Shown here piece after piece: positions 1 through 9,816 of a DNA stretch of 17,500 nucleotides (within the stretch, counting starts at the first letter, position 1; each line of letters opens with the position of its first letter). This DNA comes from Candidatus Methylomirabilota bacterium. GTDB lineage: Bacteria > Methylomirabilota > Methylomirabilia > Methylomirabilales > Methylomirabilaceae. The position numbers and the translations under genes were made by a program. The stretch spans positions 1 through 17,500 of the forward strand of contig JAGWRQ010000019.1 in NCBI GenBank assembly GCA_028869615.1, read 5' to 3'. The notes below the pieces were generated by a model. The model was not told the origin of the DNA, searched no databases, and saw nothing but the letters and a program-made list of their open reading frames with translations.

Positions 1-191
1 TTCTTCCCACCACCGCGCACCTCGGACCGTGTGCGGGTTGACGCGGTCCCCTGACGACGATTCGCCAGTTGCATTCGGACCACATCATGCAATAGATGCG
101 ACGGCGCGATGGCGCCGAAGACCGCCTCATCGAGGGCGACATCTGCTGTCTTCACACCGTTCGTATCCAGGGCCTGGACTATAACCGACAT
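1..191 (-). CDS. rplD: 50S ribosomal protein L4 (N-terminal part, cut by window edge)
   Basis: This is the first 63 residues or so of ribosomal protein L4, which binds 23S rRNA and sends a loop into the peptide exit tunnel; in some bacteria it also represses its own S10 operon. The frame starts at an ATG at 189-191 (MSVIVQALDTNG) and runs off the left edge. The visible segment carries the conserved stretch GTASTRTRSEVRGGGKK, the start of the L4 signature and extended loop. The start lies only 4 bases after the rplC stop (TGA at 196-198), and a GAGG sequence overlapping that stop can serve as ribosome binding site, so translation is probably coupled to rplC. The order rpsJ-rplC-rplD is the usual start of the S10 operon. 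Identity is secure; the rest of the gene lies outside the window. Confidence 0.96.
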   Translation of the reverse strand, partial: MSVIVQALDTNGVKTADVALDEAVFGAIAPSHLLHDVVRMQLANRRQGTASTRTRSEVRGGGK

Positions 192-195
192 CGCC

Positions 196-828
196 TCAGC
201 CTCGCTTGGAGATCGTAACCAGGCCACCAGCCGGTCCAGGCACAGCGCCCTTCACCAACACTAGGTTCCGCTCTGGGAGGACCTTCACAACCTTGAGCCC
301 CTTCACGCTGGCCGTATCGGTACCCATCCGTCCCGGCATATGGTGTCCTTTAAAGACCCGGGACGGAAAGGACGACGCGCCGATCGACCCTGGGGCTCGG
401 TGGAACATGGAGCCGTGAGTCTCTGGGCCGCCTCGATACCCCCACCGCTTGACCCCGCCCTGAAACCCTTTCCCCTTCGTGACACCGGTAATCCGGACTG
501 TCTCTCCCGGCTCGAAGAGGCCCACGGTCAGAACCTGGCCGACGGCATACTTCGTGCTCTCCGGCGACTCCAGGTGGAACTCTCTGAGATGCTTCTGGGG
601 AGCCACCTTGGCCTTATCGAAGTGGCCCTTGAGCGGCCTGGTGACCTTCTTTGCCTTACGCTCCGCCCGATAGCCGATCTGGATCGCCTCGTAGCCGTCA
701 GTGCCGATGGTCTTCCGCTGTACCACCGGACACGGACCTGCCTCAATGATGGTGACCGGGACGGCATCGCCACTCTCGTTAAACAGTTGCGTCATCCCAA
801 CTTTTTTACCAAGCAATCCAATACTCAT
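196..828 (-). CDS. rplC: 50S ribosomal protein L3
   Basis: L3 is a primary 23S rRNA-binding protein whose long loop reaches the peptidyl transferase centre. The product is 210 residues, the normal bacterial length, and opens with the family start MSIGLLGKKVGMTQLF. The central loop contains GVTKGKGFQGGVKRWG, then HRAPGSIGASSFPSRVFKG and the MPGRMG box. At the place where enterobacterial L3 carries the glutamine methylated by PrmB (GSIGQ), this protein has alanine (GSIGA), a common variant in other phyla, so no such modification is expected. It starts at ATG 826-828. The upstream Shine-Dalgarno is weak (AAGAG about 9 bases away) and lies inside a heptamer-repeat spacer, which is unusual for so highly expressed a gene. 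It is followed after 4 bases by rplD. Confidence 0.98.
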   Translation of the reverse strand: MSIGLLGKKVGMTQLFNESGDAVPVTIIEAGPCPVVQRKTIGTDGYEAIQIGYRAERKAKKVTRPLKGHFDKAKVAPQKHLREFHLESPESTKYAVGQVLTVGLFEPGETVRITGVTKGKGFQGGVKRWGYRGGPETHGSMFHRAPGSIGASSFPSRVFKGHHMPGRMGTDTASVKGLKVVKVLPERNLVLVKGAVPGPAGGLVTISKRG

Positions 829-832
829 AGCA

Positions 833-888
833 GATAACTCTTAGCTGTCATCTCTCAGCTACCGGCTGATAGATGAACGCTGGCGGTT
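833..888. repeat. Degenerate heptamer tandem repeat (NNNAGCT type) in the rpsJ-rplC spacer
   Basis: Almost the whole 63-base spacer reads as eight successive 7-base units on the plus strand: GATAACT, CTTAGCT, GTCATCT, CTCAGCT, ACCGGCT, GATAGAT, GAACGCT, GGCGGTT. Position 7 is T in all eight, position 6 is C in six, position 5 is G in six and position 4 is A in five. The array contains the 6-base inverted repeat TAGCTG/CAGCTA (841-846 region and 855-861 region). The same unit and phase occur upstream of rplK (16046-16080). I see no promoter or terminator here. The unit boundaries are my reading by eye. Confidence 0.6.
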
Positions 889-891
889 TCA

Positions 892-1200
892 CTACAGTTT
901 GATCTCGACATCGACACCAGCCGGCAGGTCGAGCCGCATCAGGGCGTCTACAGTCTGAGGCTGCGCATCCAGGATATCCATCAGCCGAAGGTGGGTCCGA
1001 ATCTCGAACTGTTCGCGCGATTTCTTATCGATGTGAGGCGAGCGCAACACAGTAAATCGACTGATCTTAGTCGGCAGCGGAATAGGCCCGGACACCCTTG
1101 CGCCTGTTCGCTGGGCCGTGTTGACAATCTCCTTGGCCGACTGGTCAAGAATTCGGTGATCGTAGGCCTTCAGTCTGATTCGTATCCGCTGATTTTCCAT
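892..1200 (-). CDS. rpsJ: 30S ribosomal protein S10
   Basis: S10 is a small-subunit head protein; as NusE it also joins NusB in antitermination and contacts NusG, whose gene lies in this same cluster. The product is 102 residues, the standard length, beginning [22 protein letters not shown] and ending VDVEIKL, with the family segments [14 protein letters not shown] and [15 protein letters not shown] clearly visible. The ATG at 1198-1200 follows the tuf stop after 19 bases, preceded by a modest AGGGAA ribosome binding sequence. There is no room for a separate S10-operon leader of the enterobacterial kind, so rpsJ is expected to be transcribed together with tuf and the str genes. It is first of the S10 block, followed by rplC. 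Confidence 0.98.
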   Translation of the reverse strand: MENQRIRIRLKAYDHRILDQSAKEIVNTAQRTGARVSGPIPLPTKISRFTVLRSPHIDKKSREQFEIRTHLRLMDILDAQPQTVDALMRLDLPAGVDVEIKL

Positions 1201-1214
1201 CGTTCCCTGTTTTG

Positions 1215-2422
<1,208 letters not shown>

Positions 2423-2455
2423 GGAATACTCCTTTAGAAACGAAACTGAGTCCGA

Positions 2456-4549
2456 CTACCGTCCGCCGAGCCGCCCACCCATACGGGCCACAATCTCCTC
2501 CGCAATACTGGCGGGGACAGGCTCGTACCGCGAAAACTGCATCGTGTGGGAGGCCCGACCCTGGGTCGCTGAACGCAAGTCAGTGGCGTACCCAAACATC
2601 TCGGACAGCGGTACATCCGCTTGAACCACCTGGGCGGCCGGCCTGGACTCGATCCCGATCACCCGGCCGCGACGCGAGTTCAGATTACCGATGACCTCCC
2701 CAAGAAAATCCTCGGGCGTCGAGACATCGACCCGCATGATCGGTTCCAGCAGCACCGGCTTCGCCCGGTTAGTCGCCGCCTTGAAAGCCATTGAGCCGGC
2801 AATCTTGAATGACATCTCTGAGGAATCCACCTCGTGATACGATCCGTCAAAGAGGGTGACTTTCACATCGATGACGGGGTAGCCGGCCACCACCCCGGTC
2901 TGCAATGCCTCCTTGATGCCTTTCTCCACCGCGGGGATATACTCTTTGGGCACCACGCCGCCCACGATCTTGTTGACAAATTCGAATCCCGATCGAGCAG
3001 GGGCGGGTTCCACTTTGATCCAGGCATGTCCGTACTGTCCGCGTCCACCGGTCTGTCGCACGTACCGGCCCTCAGCCTCAGCCGAGGTCGTCACAGTTTC
3101 ACGATAGGCCACCTCGGGTTTGCCGACATTGGCCTCCACCCGAAACTCCCGCAGGAGCCTGTCGACGATGATTTCAAGATGCAGCTCTCCCATCCCGGAG
3201 ATGATCGTCTGGCCGGTCTCTTCGTCCGTGCTGGCGCGAAAGGTCGGATCCTCATTGGCCAACGCCGCAAGCCCCGTCGCGAGCCGATCCTGTCCTTCTT
3301 TCGTCTTCGGCTCAATGGCCACAGAGATCACCGGCTCAGGAAACTCGATCGATTCCAGAACGATCTGGTTGGTCTCGTCACACAGGGTGTCGCCCGTTCT
3401 GGCACCCTTGAGCCCCACGGCAGCCGCAATGTCACCGGCAAAGACCTCTTTGATCTCCTCACGCTTGTTGGCGTGCATCTGCAGCAGCCGCCCGATCCGC
3501 TCCCGACTGCCGCGCGTAGAGTTATATACGTGGCTTCCTGAGGTGAGGGTGCCTGAATAGACCCTAAAGAAGGCCAGTTGTCCCACATAGGGATCCGTCA
3601 TAATCTTAAATACTAAGGCTGCGAAGGGCTCGCTTGCCTTCGGGACCCGAACCACAGATTTTGCGCCTGTCGAATCGAGACCCTCAATGGGCGGCAGGTC
3701 AACCGGGGACGGGAGATAGTCCACCACGGCATCGAGTAATAGCTGGACACCCTTGTTCTTGAATGAGGCGCCAGCGAGAACCGGGACCAGCAGAAGCTTG
3801 AGCGCTGCGCTGCGAATCGCGGCCTTGATCTCTTCCGGTCCAACCGCGAGGCCATCCACATACCGGACGAGGAAGCTGTCGTCCACTTCAGCGATGGTCT
3901 CCAGCAGCCGCTCGCGAGCCTCCTGAGCCAGTGAACGCATCTCCTCAGAAATCTCATCCTCCCGATAGTTCGCTCCCAGTGTCTCCTCGTCCCAGATCAC
4001 CGCCTTCATTCGGATCAGGTCCACGACACCCTCGAAATGATCCTCTTTGCCGATGGGAAGCTGGACAACCAACGGAACAGCCCCCAGACGCTCAACGATC
4101 ATCCGAACGCACTGATCGAAATTGGCTCCCATGCGATCCATCTTATTAATGAAGGCGATACGGGGGACCTTATACTTGTCTGCTTGGCGCCACACCGTCT
4201 CAGACTGGGGTTCCACGCCGGCCACCGCGTCGAAGAGGGCCACGGCCCCATCCAGTACTCGAAGCGACCGCTCAACCTCAACCGTAAAATCGACGTGCCC
4301 CGGTGTGTCGATAATGTTGATCCGATGGTCCCGCCAGAAGCAGGTGGTGGTGGCGGAAGTGATGGTAATCCCCCGCTCGCGCTCCTGCTCCATCCAGTCC
4401 ATCTCGGTGGAACCCTCGTGCACCTCCCCGATCTTATAGGTCTTGCCGGTGTAATACAGGATCCGCTCGGTGGTGGTAGTCTTCCCCGCATCGATGTGGG
4501 CCATGATTCCGATATTCCGGACCGTCTCTATAGGATATGTCTCAGCCAT
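2456..4549 (-). CDS. fusA: Elongation factor G
   Basis: EF-G is the GTPase that drives translocation of tRNA and mRNA and, with RRF, ribosome recycling. The 697-residue product has the usual length and all motifs: P-loop AHIDAGKTT (17-25), switch I RGITI (59-63), DTPGH (81-85), NKMD (135-138), then the domain II barrel, domain III and domain IV, the last including the segment [21 protein letters not shown]. It ends MGGRLGGR. It starts at ATG 4547-4549 with AGGA 8 bases upstream. Position between rpsG and tuf is the standard str operon layout, which favours the housekeeping translocase over the mitochondrial-type or EF-G2 paralogues. The spacer in front is made of heptamer-like repeats with an inverted repeat, so its expression may be set partly independently of rpsG. 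Codon use is ordinary for the window, in contrast to tuf. Confidence 0.98.
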   Translation of the reverse strand: MAETYPIETVRNIGIMAHIDAGKTTTTERILYYTGKTYKIGEVHEGSTEMDWMEQERERGITITSATTTCFWRDHRINIIDTPGHVDFTVEVERSLRVLDGAVALFDAVAGVEPQSETVWRQADKYKVPRIAFINKMDRMGANFDQCVRMIVERLGAVPLVVQLPIGKEDHFEGVVDLIRMKAVIWDEETLGANYREDEISEEMRSLAQEARERLLETIAEVDDSFLVRYVDGLAVGPEEIKAAIRSAALKLLLVPVLAGASFKNKGVQLLLDAVVDYLPSPVDLPPIEGLDSTGAKSVVRVPKASEPFAALVFKIMTDPYVGQLAFFRVYSGTLTSGSHVYNSTRGSRERIGRLLQMHANKREEIKEVFAGDIAAAVGLKGARTGDTLCDETNQIVLESIEFPEPVISVAIEPKTKEGQDRLATGLAALANEDPTFRASTDEETGQTIISGMGELHLEIIVDRLLREFRVEANVGKPEVAYRETVTTSAEAEGRYVRQTGGRGQYGHAWIKVEPAPARSGFEFVNKIVGGVVPKEYIPAVEKGIKEALQTGVVAGYPVIDVKVTLFDGSYHEVDSSEMSFKIAGSMAFKAATNRAKPVLLEPIMRVDVSTPEDFLGEVIGNLNSRRGRVIGIESRPAAQVVQADVPLSEMFGYATDLRSATQGRASHTMQFSRYEPVPASIAEEIVARMGGRLGGR

Positions 4550-4562
4550 GCCAATATTCCTA

Positions 4563-4610
4563 GTTCCGGGTTTCGAGTTTGTATTTCGGGTTCTTAACTC
4601 GAAATTCGAC
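4563..4610. repeat. Heptamer-like repeat (GTTTCGR type) with 9-base inverted repeat, rpsG-fusA spacer
   Basis: Read on the plus strand the spacer breaks into GTTCCGG, GTTTCGA, GTTTGT (one base short), ATTTCGG, GTTCTTA, ACTCGAA, ATTCGAC. The arms TTTCGAGTT (4571-4579) and AACTCGAAA (4596-4604) are perfect reverse complements with a 16-base loop. No T-run follows in the direction of transcription, so it is not a Rho-independent terminator. A related unit (GTTCCAG) occurs before tRNA-Trp. Function is unknown; the AGGA used by fusA lies just beyond the array. Confidence 0.6.
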
Positions 4611-4618
4611 GCTTCTCA

Positions 4619-5089
4619 TTACCAGCGATAATGGGCAAATGCCTTGTTCGCCTCCGCCATCTTATGCGTATCTTCCTTTTTCTTCACCGAGTTTCCCCGG
4701 TTGGCCGCCGCCTCTATCAACTCGGCGGCTAACCGCTCTGCCATCGTCTTCTCTGTGCGCTTTCTCGAGAAGCCAATGATCCAACGGAACGCCAGGGAGG
4801 TTCTGCGATCCGCTCGGACCTCCACCGGCACCTGATAGGTCGCGCCACCTACCCGACGCGACTTGACTTCGAGGACCGGTTTCACATTGTCCACAGCCTG
4901 TTTGAACATTCGCAACGGATCGGTTTTCGCCCGATCCTCAATAATCTTCATCGACCCGTAGACAATCGACTCGGCAACGCTTTTCTTGCCTTTGACCATC
5001 ATAGTATTGATGAACTTCGCAACCATTCGGTTGCTGTACACAGGATCAGCAATCGTCTCTCGTTTCTCGGTTACTTTTCGTCTTGGCAT
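4619..5089 (-). CDS. rpsG: 30S ribosomal protein S7
   Basis: S7 nucleates assembly of the 30S head by binding the 3' major domain of 16S rRNA and lines the E site; in enterobacteria it represses the str operon by binding the rpsL-rpsG spacer. The product is 156 residues, typical for bacteria, starting [18 protein letters not shown] and ending KAFAHYRW. The conserved blocks [11 protein letters not shown] and [13 protein letters not shown] are present. It starts at ATG 5087-5089 with a rather weak GGGGA site, which would fit translation coupled to or controlled with rpsL. It follows rpsL after a 106-base spacer and precedes fusA after 69 bases. Confidence 0.98.
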   Translation of the reverse strand: MPRRKVTEKRETIADPVYSNRMVAKFINTMMVKGKKSVAESIVYGSMKIIEDRAKTDPLRMFKQAVDNVKPVLEVKSRRVGGATYQVPVEVRADRRTSLAFRWIIGFSRKRTEKTMAERLAAELIEAAANRGNSVKKKEDTHKMAEANKAFAHYRW

Positions 5090-5195
5090 GAAGCGTTCCC
5101 CGAAATGTTGAGCTCTACACGTGACCAGAAAATTAAAATCGGCGCTTCAGGCATGGTCCGTGAAGAGCCGATTGCCTCTTCGGTATAGAAGGTCG
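5090..5195 (-). promoter_or_regulatory. rpsL-rpsG intercistronic spacer, possible S7 control region
   Basis: This 106-base spacer is long compared with most in the cluster. It holds a small inverted repeat (GAAGAG at 5162-5167, CTCTTC at 5176-5181, 8-base loop) and an A/T-rich patch near 5128-5137. In Escherichia coli the comparable S12-S7 spacer is the site where S7 represses translation. Length and position match, but I cannot show the S7-binding fold from the sequence, so the role is inferred from context only. Confidence 0.3.
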
Positions 5196-5573
5196 TTAAC
5201 CGGTTTTTGGTCTCTTGGCCCCATAGAGGGATCGAGCCTGTTTGCGATCCTGGACTCCTGCCGTATCGAGAGCGCCGCGAATCACATGATAGCGGACACC
5301 CGGCAGATCCTTCACGCGCCCTCCCCTGATCAGGACAATGGAATGCTCCTGCAGATTGTGGCCGATCCCTGGAATATACGTTGTCACCTCAATCCCATTA
5401 CTGAGACGCACCCTGGTCACCTTTCGAAGGGCCGAATTCGGCTTCTTTGGAGTCGTCGTATAGACGCGTATGCAGACCCCACGTCGCTGCGGACATCGCT
5501 GCAGCGCCGGCGCCTTGGCCTTCTTAACGGCTGCGGCTCGACCCTTGCGAACCAACTGGTGAATGGTGGGCAC
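5196..5573 (-). CDS. rpsL: 30S ribosomal protein S12
   Basis: S12 sits at the decoding centre and governs accuracy; it is the classical streptomycin target. The product is 125 residues, normal length, starting [12 protein letters not shown] and ending YGAKRPKTG. The decoding loop [13 protein letters not shown] is intact with lysines at 43 and 44, and the second loop reads [13 protein letters not shown], so no streptomycin-resistance substitution is seen at the usual lysines. Cysteines at about 27 and 34 (RCPQRRGVC) are a variant found in many non-enterobacterial S12 proteins. The start is GTG at 5571-5573, set by a strong GGAGG (5579-5583) 5 bases away; the family start MPTI supports it. It is the first gene after the strong promoter in the rpoC-rpsL spacer and so leads the str block. 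Confidence 0.98.
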   Translation of the reverse strand: MPTIHQLVRKGRAAAVKKAKAPALQRCPQRRGVCIRVYTTTPKKPNSALRKVTRVRLSNGIEVTTYIPGIGHNLQEHSIVLIRGGRVKDLPGVRYHVIRGALDTAGVQDRKQARSLYGAKRPKTG

Positions 5574-5604
5574 TGATTCCTCCCTCTTCTAGTCAAACCA
5601 ATTA

Positions 5605-5632
5605 ATTATACAGACTCAATTTCCATTGTCAA
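5605..5632 (-). promoter_or_regulatory. Strong sigma70-type promoter ahead of rpsL (str operon)
   Basis: On the minus strand a TTGACA (-35, 5627-5632) and a TATAAT (-10, 5605-5610) are separated by 16 bases. Both hexamers match the housekeeping sigma consensus perfectly. The surrounding spacer is much richer in A/T than the rest of the window. Transcription would start near 5598, leaving a leader of about 25 bases that contains the GGAGG of rpsL. No terminator hairpin with a T-run is visible after rpoC, so readthrough from the rpoBC transcript probably adds to this start. Confidence 0.85.
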
Positions 5633-5657
5633 GCATTTTAATGGTGAATTGTTTCAA

Positions 5658-8600
5658 TTAATTATCGAGCGATACGTCTAACTCGTCCGATGCCTCGTCA
5701 ACTGCCACATTCGTCCCAGTTAAAACTTCCTTCGGTGGCACCACCTCTGGTGTAGCAATCGTGGTCTCCCGGTACCACCTCATCCCTGTCCCGGCCGGAA
5801 TCAGGCGACCCATAATGACATTCTCTTTCAGGCCGCGCAATTCATCCCTCGCCCCATTGATGGCTGCCTCTGTCAAGACCTTCGTGGTTTCCTGGAACGA
5901 GGCGGCGGAGATGAAGCTGTCGGTGGAGAGTGATGCCTTCGTAATCCCCAGAAGAAGAGGCTTGGCGGTGGCCGGAGTCCCGCCTGAGGCCATTGCCCGC
6001 TGGTTTTCTTCGAGGAAGACAGCCTTATCAACATGCTCGCCGACCAAGAAATTGGCATCGCCGACCGCCTCGACCCGCACCCGCTTGAGCATCTGCCTGA
6101 CAATCACTTCAATATGCTTATCGTTGATCTGAACCCCCTGGAGTCGGTAGACTTCTTGGATCTCATTCACCAGGTACTTCTGGAGTTCCTGTTCACCCAG
6201 CACGTCCAGGATGTCGTGGGGGTTGATAGGACCGTCCATGAACGGTTCGCCGGCCTTGACCTCGTCCCCATCCAACACATTGATATGCCTGCGTCTGGCA
6301 ATCAGATATTCCCTGACGTCGCCGTGCTCGTCTCTAACGGATAGCTTGCGCATACCCTTAACGACCCCGCCCAATTCTACACGACCGTCGATCTCGGAGA
6401 TGACAGCGGCATCCTTTGGCCTGCGCGCTTCGAACAGCTCAGCCACCCGCGGAAGACCACCCGTGATATCCTTGGTTTTCATCGTCTCCCGTGGGATCTT
6501 CGAAATGCTGTCCCCAGCCGATACCATCTGCCCCTCCGTCACCATGAGGTGAGCGCTCACAGGCAGCAGGCAGCGGAAGACGGTCGCGCCCGCCTCGTCC
6601 TTGATCGAGATCCGAGGCTGTAAGTCCTCCCGTCCGTGCTCCACTACGACGCGCTGGGACAGGCCGGTGACCTCATCCACCTCCTCCCGGATGGTCACCC
6701 CATCCACGACATCCCGGAAGTGTACCCTGCCGCCGTGCTCCGCCAGGATCGCGCTCGTAAATGGGTCCCACTCCATCAACACCTGTCCCGCCTTCACCGT
6801 CGCGCCGTCCTCCACTTTCAGATGAGCGCCGTAGACGGCAGGGTAACTTTCTTTCTTGCGGCCCTTCTCGTCGATCATACTGATCATGCCATTGCGGTTC
6901 ATCACCACGTGGTCGCCCTTGGCGGTCTTGACCGTACGCAGGTTCGCAAACCTGACGATCCCCGCTCCCTTGCATTCGAGCGTGCTCTGCTCCACAGCAC
7001 GACTTGCAGTACCTCCGATGTGGAACGTCCGCATGGTCAACTGGGTCCCGGGTTCACCGATAGACTGCGCCGCCAAGACACCGCATGCCTCTCCCAGTTC
7101 CACCAGCCTGCCGGTGGCAAGGTTGCGGCCGTAGCACTTGATGCAGATGCCGCGTCGCGCCTCGCAGGTGAGGACAGAGCGGATTTTGACCCTGTCGATG
7201 CCGGCATTTTCGATCTTGCTGGCCAACACCTCGACGATCTCCCGATTGGCCTCCACCAACACCTCTCCCGTGAAGGGATCGGGGACATCGTCCAGGGCTA
7301 CCCGACCAAGGATTCGGTCACGCAGAGGCTGAATGACCTCGCCCCCTTCGATGAGTGGCGTGACCCATATCCCATTGGGCGTGCCGCAATCCACCTCGGT
7401 CACAATGACATCCTGCGCCACGTCCACCAGCCGGCGCGTCAGATAGCCGGAATCGGCCGTCTTCAAGGCTGTGTCTGCCAGACCCTTTCGCGCTCCGTGG
7501 GTTGAGATAAAGTACTGAAGAACCGTAAGGCCCTCCCGGAAATTCGCGGTGATGGGGGTCTCGATGATCTCTCCGGAGGGTTTGGCCATCAAGCCGCGCA
7601 TGCCCGCCAACTGCCTGATCTGCTGCCGGCTGCCTCTCGCGCCGGAGTCGGCCATCATGAAGACCGGGTTAAATTCCCCCTTCTCCTCCGCCTCGATCTC
7701 CCGGAACATCTCGTCCGACACACGCTCGGTGACGTGGGTCCAGATGTCGATAATTTTGTTGTAACGCTCGCCTTTGGTGATCAGGCCATCCTGATACTCG
7801 CGCTCGATCTTGACGATCTCCTTATTGGCCCCGTCAATCAACTTGCTTTTGGTGGACGGGATGAGCATATCGTCAATGCCGATCGAGATACCGGCCAGCG
7901 TCGCGTACCTGAACCCGAGATCCTTCAGATTGTCCAGGAGTTTGACCGTTTCCGCATTTCCGAGGAGGTAGCAGCACTGCGCGATGAGACGGGTCAGCTC
8001 CCGTCTGTTCATCTCCTGGTTGATGAATCGGAGGGTCTCGGGCAGGTGTTCGTTGAAGATGCAGCGGCCCGGGGTGGTCTCGACCAGCTCGCCTTCGAGG
8101 CGGACCTTAATGGCAGCCATCAGACCCACTTCATCGGCGTCATAGGCTGCCTTCACCTCGTCCAGGTCGGCGAATACTCCGCCCTCGCCCTTCTCGCCGG
8201 CCCTGCTCCTGGTCAGATAGTAACAGCCCAGTACGATATCCTGGCTGGGAGCGGCGATCGGTGAACCGTTTGCCGGAGACAGAATATTATGGGGAGCCAG
8301 CATCAGGACCGAGGCCTCGATCTGGGCCTCAGGCGACAGAGGCACATGAACAGCCATCTGGTCGCCATCGAAGTCGGCATTGAAGGCCGCGCAGACCAGG
8401 GGATGGATCTTGATCGCTTCCCCTTCCACCAGTACGGGTTCAAAGGCTTGCACGCCCAGCCGATGCAGCGTCGGGGCGCGGTTCAGGAGGACCGGGTGCT
8501 CGCGAATCACCTCCTCCAGGGCGTCCCACACCTCAGGCCTGCTCTTTTCGACCAGCTTCTTGGCGCTTTTGATCGTCGTCACAACGCCGTCTTTAAGCAG

Positions 8601-9755
8601 CTTCCTGAAGATGAAGGGTTTGAACAACTCGAGGGCCATCTTCTTCGGCAGGCCGCACTGGTGCAGCTTCAGTTCGGGCCCAACCACGATCACCGATCGC
8701 CCGGAGTAGTCCACCCTTTTCCCGAGCAGGTTTTGGCGGAAGCGCCCCTGCTTCCCCTTCAGCATTTCCGAAAGAGACTTGAGTGGGCGATTGTTCTGCC
8801 CCTTCAGCGCGCGGCCACGACGGCCGTTATCGAACAGCGCGTCTACCGCTTCTTGCAGCATCCGCTTCTCGTTCCGGATGATGATGTCAGGCGCCCGGAG
8901 CTCAATAAGACGCCTGAGCCGATTATTGCGATTGATCACCCGCCGATAGAGATCGTTCAGGTCCGATGTGGCGAAGCGCCCGCCGTCAAGAGGAACCAGC
9001 GGCCGAAGCTCCGGTGGTAGGACCGGAATCGCGTCCAGGATCATCCATTCCGGCTTATTGCCGGAATCGATGAGGGCCTCTACGATTCGCAACCGCTTGG
9101 TGATCTTCTTACGATTCTGTTGGGAGGTCTCTTGGAGCATCTGCGCATGGAGACCGTCCGCCAACTCGCGAAGGTTCAACCGCTTCAACAGATCCCGGAT
9201 AGCCCCTGCGCCAATCCCCGCCTTGAAGCCGTCCCCGTATTCTTCACAGGCTTGGCGGTACTGCTCCTCGGTCAAGAGCTGTTTTAAAGCAAAAGGCGTC
9301 TTACCTGGGTTTACGACGATATACGCTTCGAAATAGAGGACCTTCTCCAGGTCACGGAGAGATATATCGAGGAGATAGCCGATCCGGCTGGGTACGCCTT
9401 TGTAGAACCAGACGTGTACGACCGGGGAGACAAGCTCGATGTGGCCCAGACGCTGTCGCCGCGCTTTACTTCTGATTACCTCGACGCCGCACTTGTCACA
9501 GACAACCCCCTTATGCTTGATCCCCTTATACTTGCCGCAGTTGCACTCCCAATCCTTTGTCGGACCGAAGATCTTAGAACAGAAGAGCCCATCCCGCTCC
9601 GGCTTGAACGTCCGATAGTTAATAGTCTCCGGCTTCTTCACCTCTCCGTAGGACCACGACCGAATCTTCTCCGGCGACGCGAGTCCGATCCGAATGGCCT
9701 TGAAGCTGGTGGGATCGACAGTCTTTTCATCGTAGAATCCGAAAAACTTATCCAA
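5658..9755 (-). CDS. rpoC: DNA-directed RNA polymerase subunit beta'
   Basis: Beta' forms one pincer of RNA polymerase and carries the catalytic magnesium site. The product is 1365 residues, slightly shorter than the 1407 of E. coli, with no large lineage insertion apparent. The N-terminal zinc site is Cys71, 73, 86 and 89 ([11 protein letters not shown] and VVCDKCG). The catalytic NADFDGDQ lies at 459-466 with Asp461, 463 and 465. The bridge helix ([19 protein letters not shown]) and trigger loop region ([20 protein letters not shown]) follow. The second zinc site is Cys790, 864, 871 and 874, with the same spacing as in E. coli. The start is TTG at 9753-9755: GGAGG lies 6 bases upstream, an in-frame stop lies two codons upstream, and the [11 protein letters not shown] start fits the family. 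It follows rpoB after 61 bases. The stop TAA is at 5658-5660, inside an A/T-rich spacer. Confidence 0.98.
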   Translation of the reverse strand: MDKFFGFYDEKTVDPTSFKAIRIGLASPEKIRSWSYGEVKKPETINYRTFKPERDGLFCSKIFGPTKDWECNCGKYKGIKHKGVVCDKCGVEVIRSKARRQRLGHIELVSPVVHVWFYKGVPSRIGYLLDISLRDLEKVLYFEAYIVVNPGKTPFALKQLLTEEQYRQACEEYGDGFKAGIGAGAIRDLLKRLNLRELADGLHAQMLQETSQQNRKKITKRLRIVEALIDSGNKPEWMILDAIPVLPPELRPLVPLDGGRFATSDLNDLYRRVINRNNRLRRLIELRAPDIIIRNEKRMLQEAVDALFDNGRRGRALKGQNNRPLKSLSEMLKGKQGRFRQNLLGKRVDYSGRSVIVVGPELKLHQCGLPKKMALELFKPFIFRKLLKDGVVTTIKSAKKLVEKSRPEVWDALEEVIREHPVLLNRAPTLHRLGVQAFEPVLVEGEAIKIHPLVCAAFNADFDGDQMAVHVPLSPEAQIEASVLMLAPHNILSPANGSPIAAPSQDIVLGCYYLTRSRAGEKGEGGVFADLDEVKAAYDADEVGLMAAIKVRLEGELVETTPGRCIFNEHLPETLRFINQEMNRRELTRLIAQCCYLLGNAETVKLLDNLKDLGFRYATLAGISIGIDDMLIPSTKSKLIDGANKEIVKIEREYQDGLITKGERYNKIIDIWTHVTERVSDEMFREIEAEEKGEFNPVFMMADSGARGSRQQIRQLAGMRGLMAKPSGEIIETPITANFREGLTVLQYFISTHGARKGLADTALKTADSGYLTRRLVDVAQDVIVTEVDCGTPNGIWVTPLIEGGEVIQPLRDRILGRVALDDVPDPFTGEVLVEANREIVEVLASKIENAGIDRVKIRSVLTCEARRGICIKCYGRNLATGRLVELGEACGVLAAQSIGEPGTQLTMRTFHIGGTASRAVEQSTLECKGAGIVRFANLRTVKTAKGDHVVMNRNGMISMIDEKGRKKESYPAVYGAHLKVEDGATVKAGQVLMEWDPFTSAILAEHGGRVHFRDVVDGVTIREEVDEVTGLSQRVVVEHGREDLQPRISIKDEAGATVFRCLLPVSAHLMVTEGQMVSAGDSISKIPRETMKTKDITGGLPRVAELFEARRPKDAAVISEIDGRVELGGVVKGMRKLSVRDEHGDVREYLIARRRHINVLDGDEVKAGEPFMDGPINPHDILDVLGEQELQKYLVNEIQEVYRLQGVQINDKHIEVIVRQMLKRVRVEAVGDANFLVGEHVDKAVFLEENQRAMASGGTPATAKPLLLGITKASLSTDSFISAASFQETTKVLTEAAINGARDELRGLKENVIMGRLIPAGTGMRWYRETTIATPEVVPPKEVLTGTNVAVDEASDELDVSLDN

Positions 9756-9761
9756 CGACTA

Positions 9762-9766
9762 CCTCC
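9762..9766 (-). promoter_or_regulatory. Shine-Dalgarno GGAGG deciding the TTG start of rpoC
   Basis: GGAGG on the minus strand stands 6 bases before the TTG at 9753-9755. There is a TAG in frame between them, two codons before TTG, so no upstream start is possible in this frame, and no ATG follows early in the gene. Confidence 0.85.
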
Positions 9767-9816
9767 ACAGCCCCTGGCGATTGTAGAATTCCGTGCTCCG
9801 CAATCTGGGCAGAGGG

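Noticed and set aside
833..888. Heptamer arrays as a CRISPR array or insertion sequence remnant
   Set aside because: Units are 7 bases without spacers, and there is no transposase, terminal inverted repeat or target duplication in the spacers.
6636..7505. 289-codon plus-strand frame opposite rpoC (and similar ones at 8289-9020 and 13231-14280)
   Set aside because: All lie opposite intact essential genes, one even spans a gene boundary; no ribosome binding site or conserved motif.
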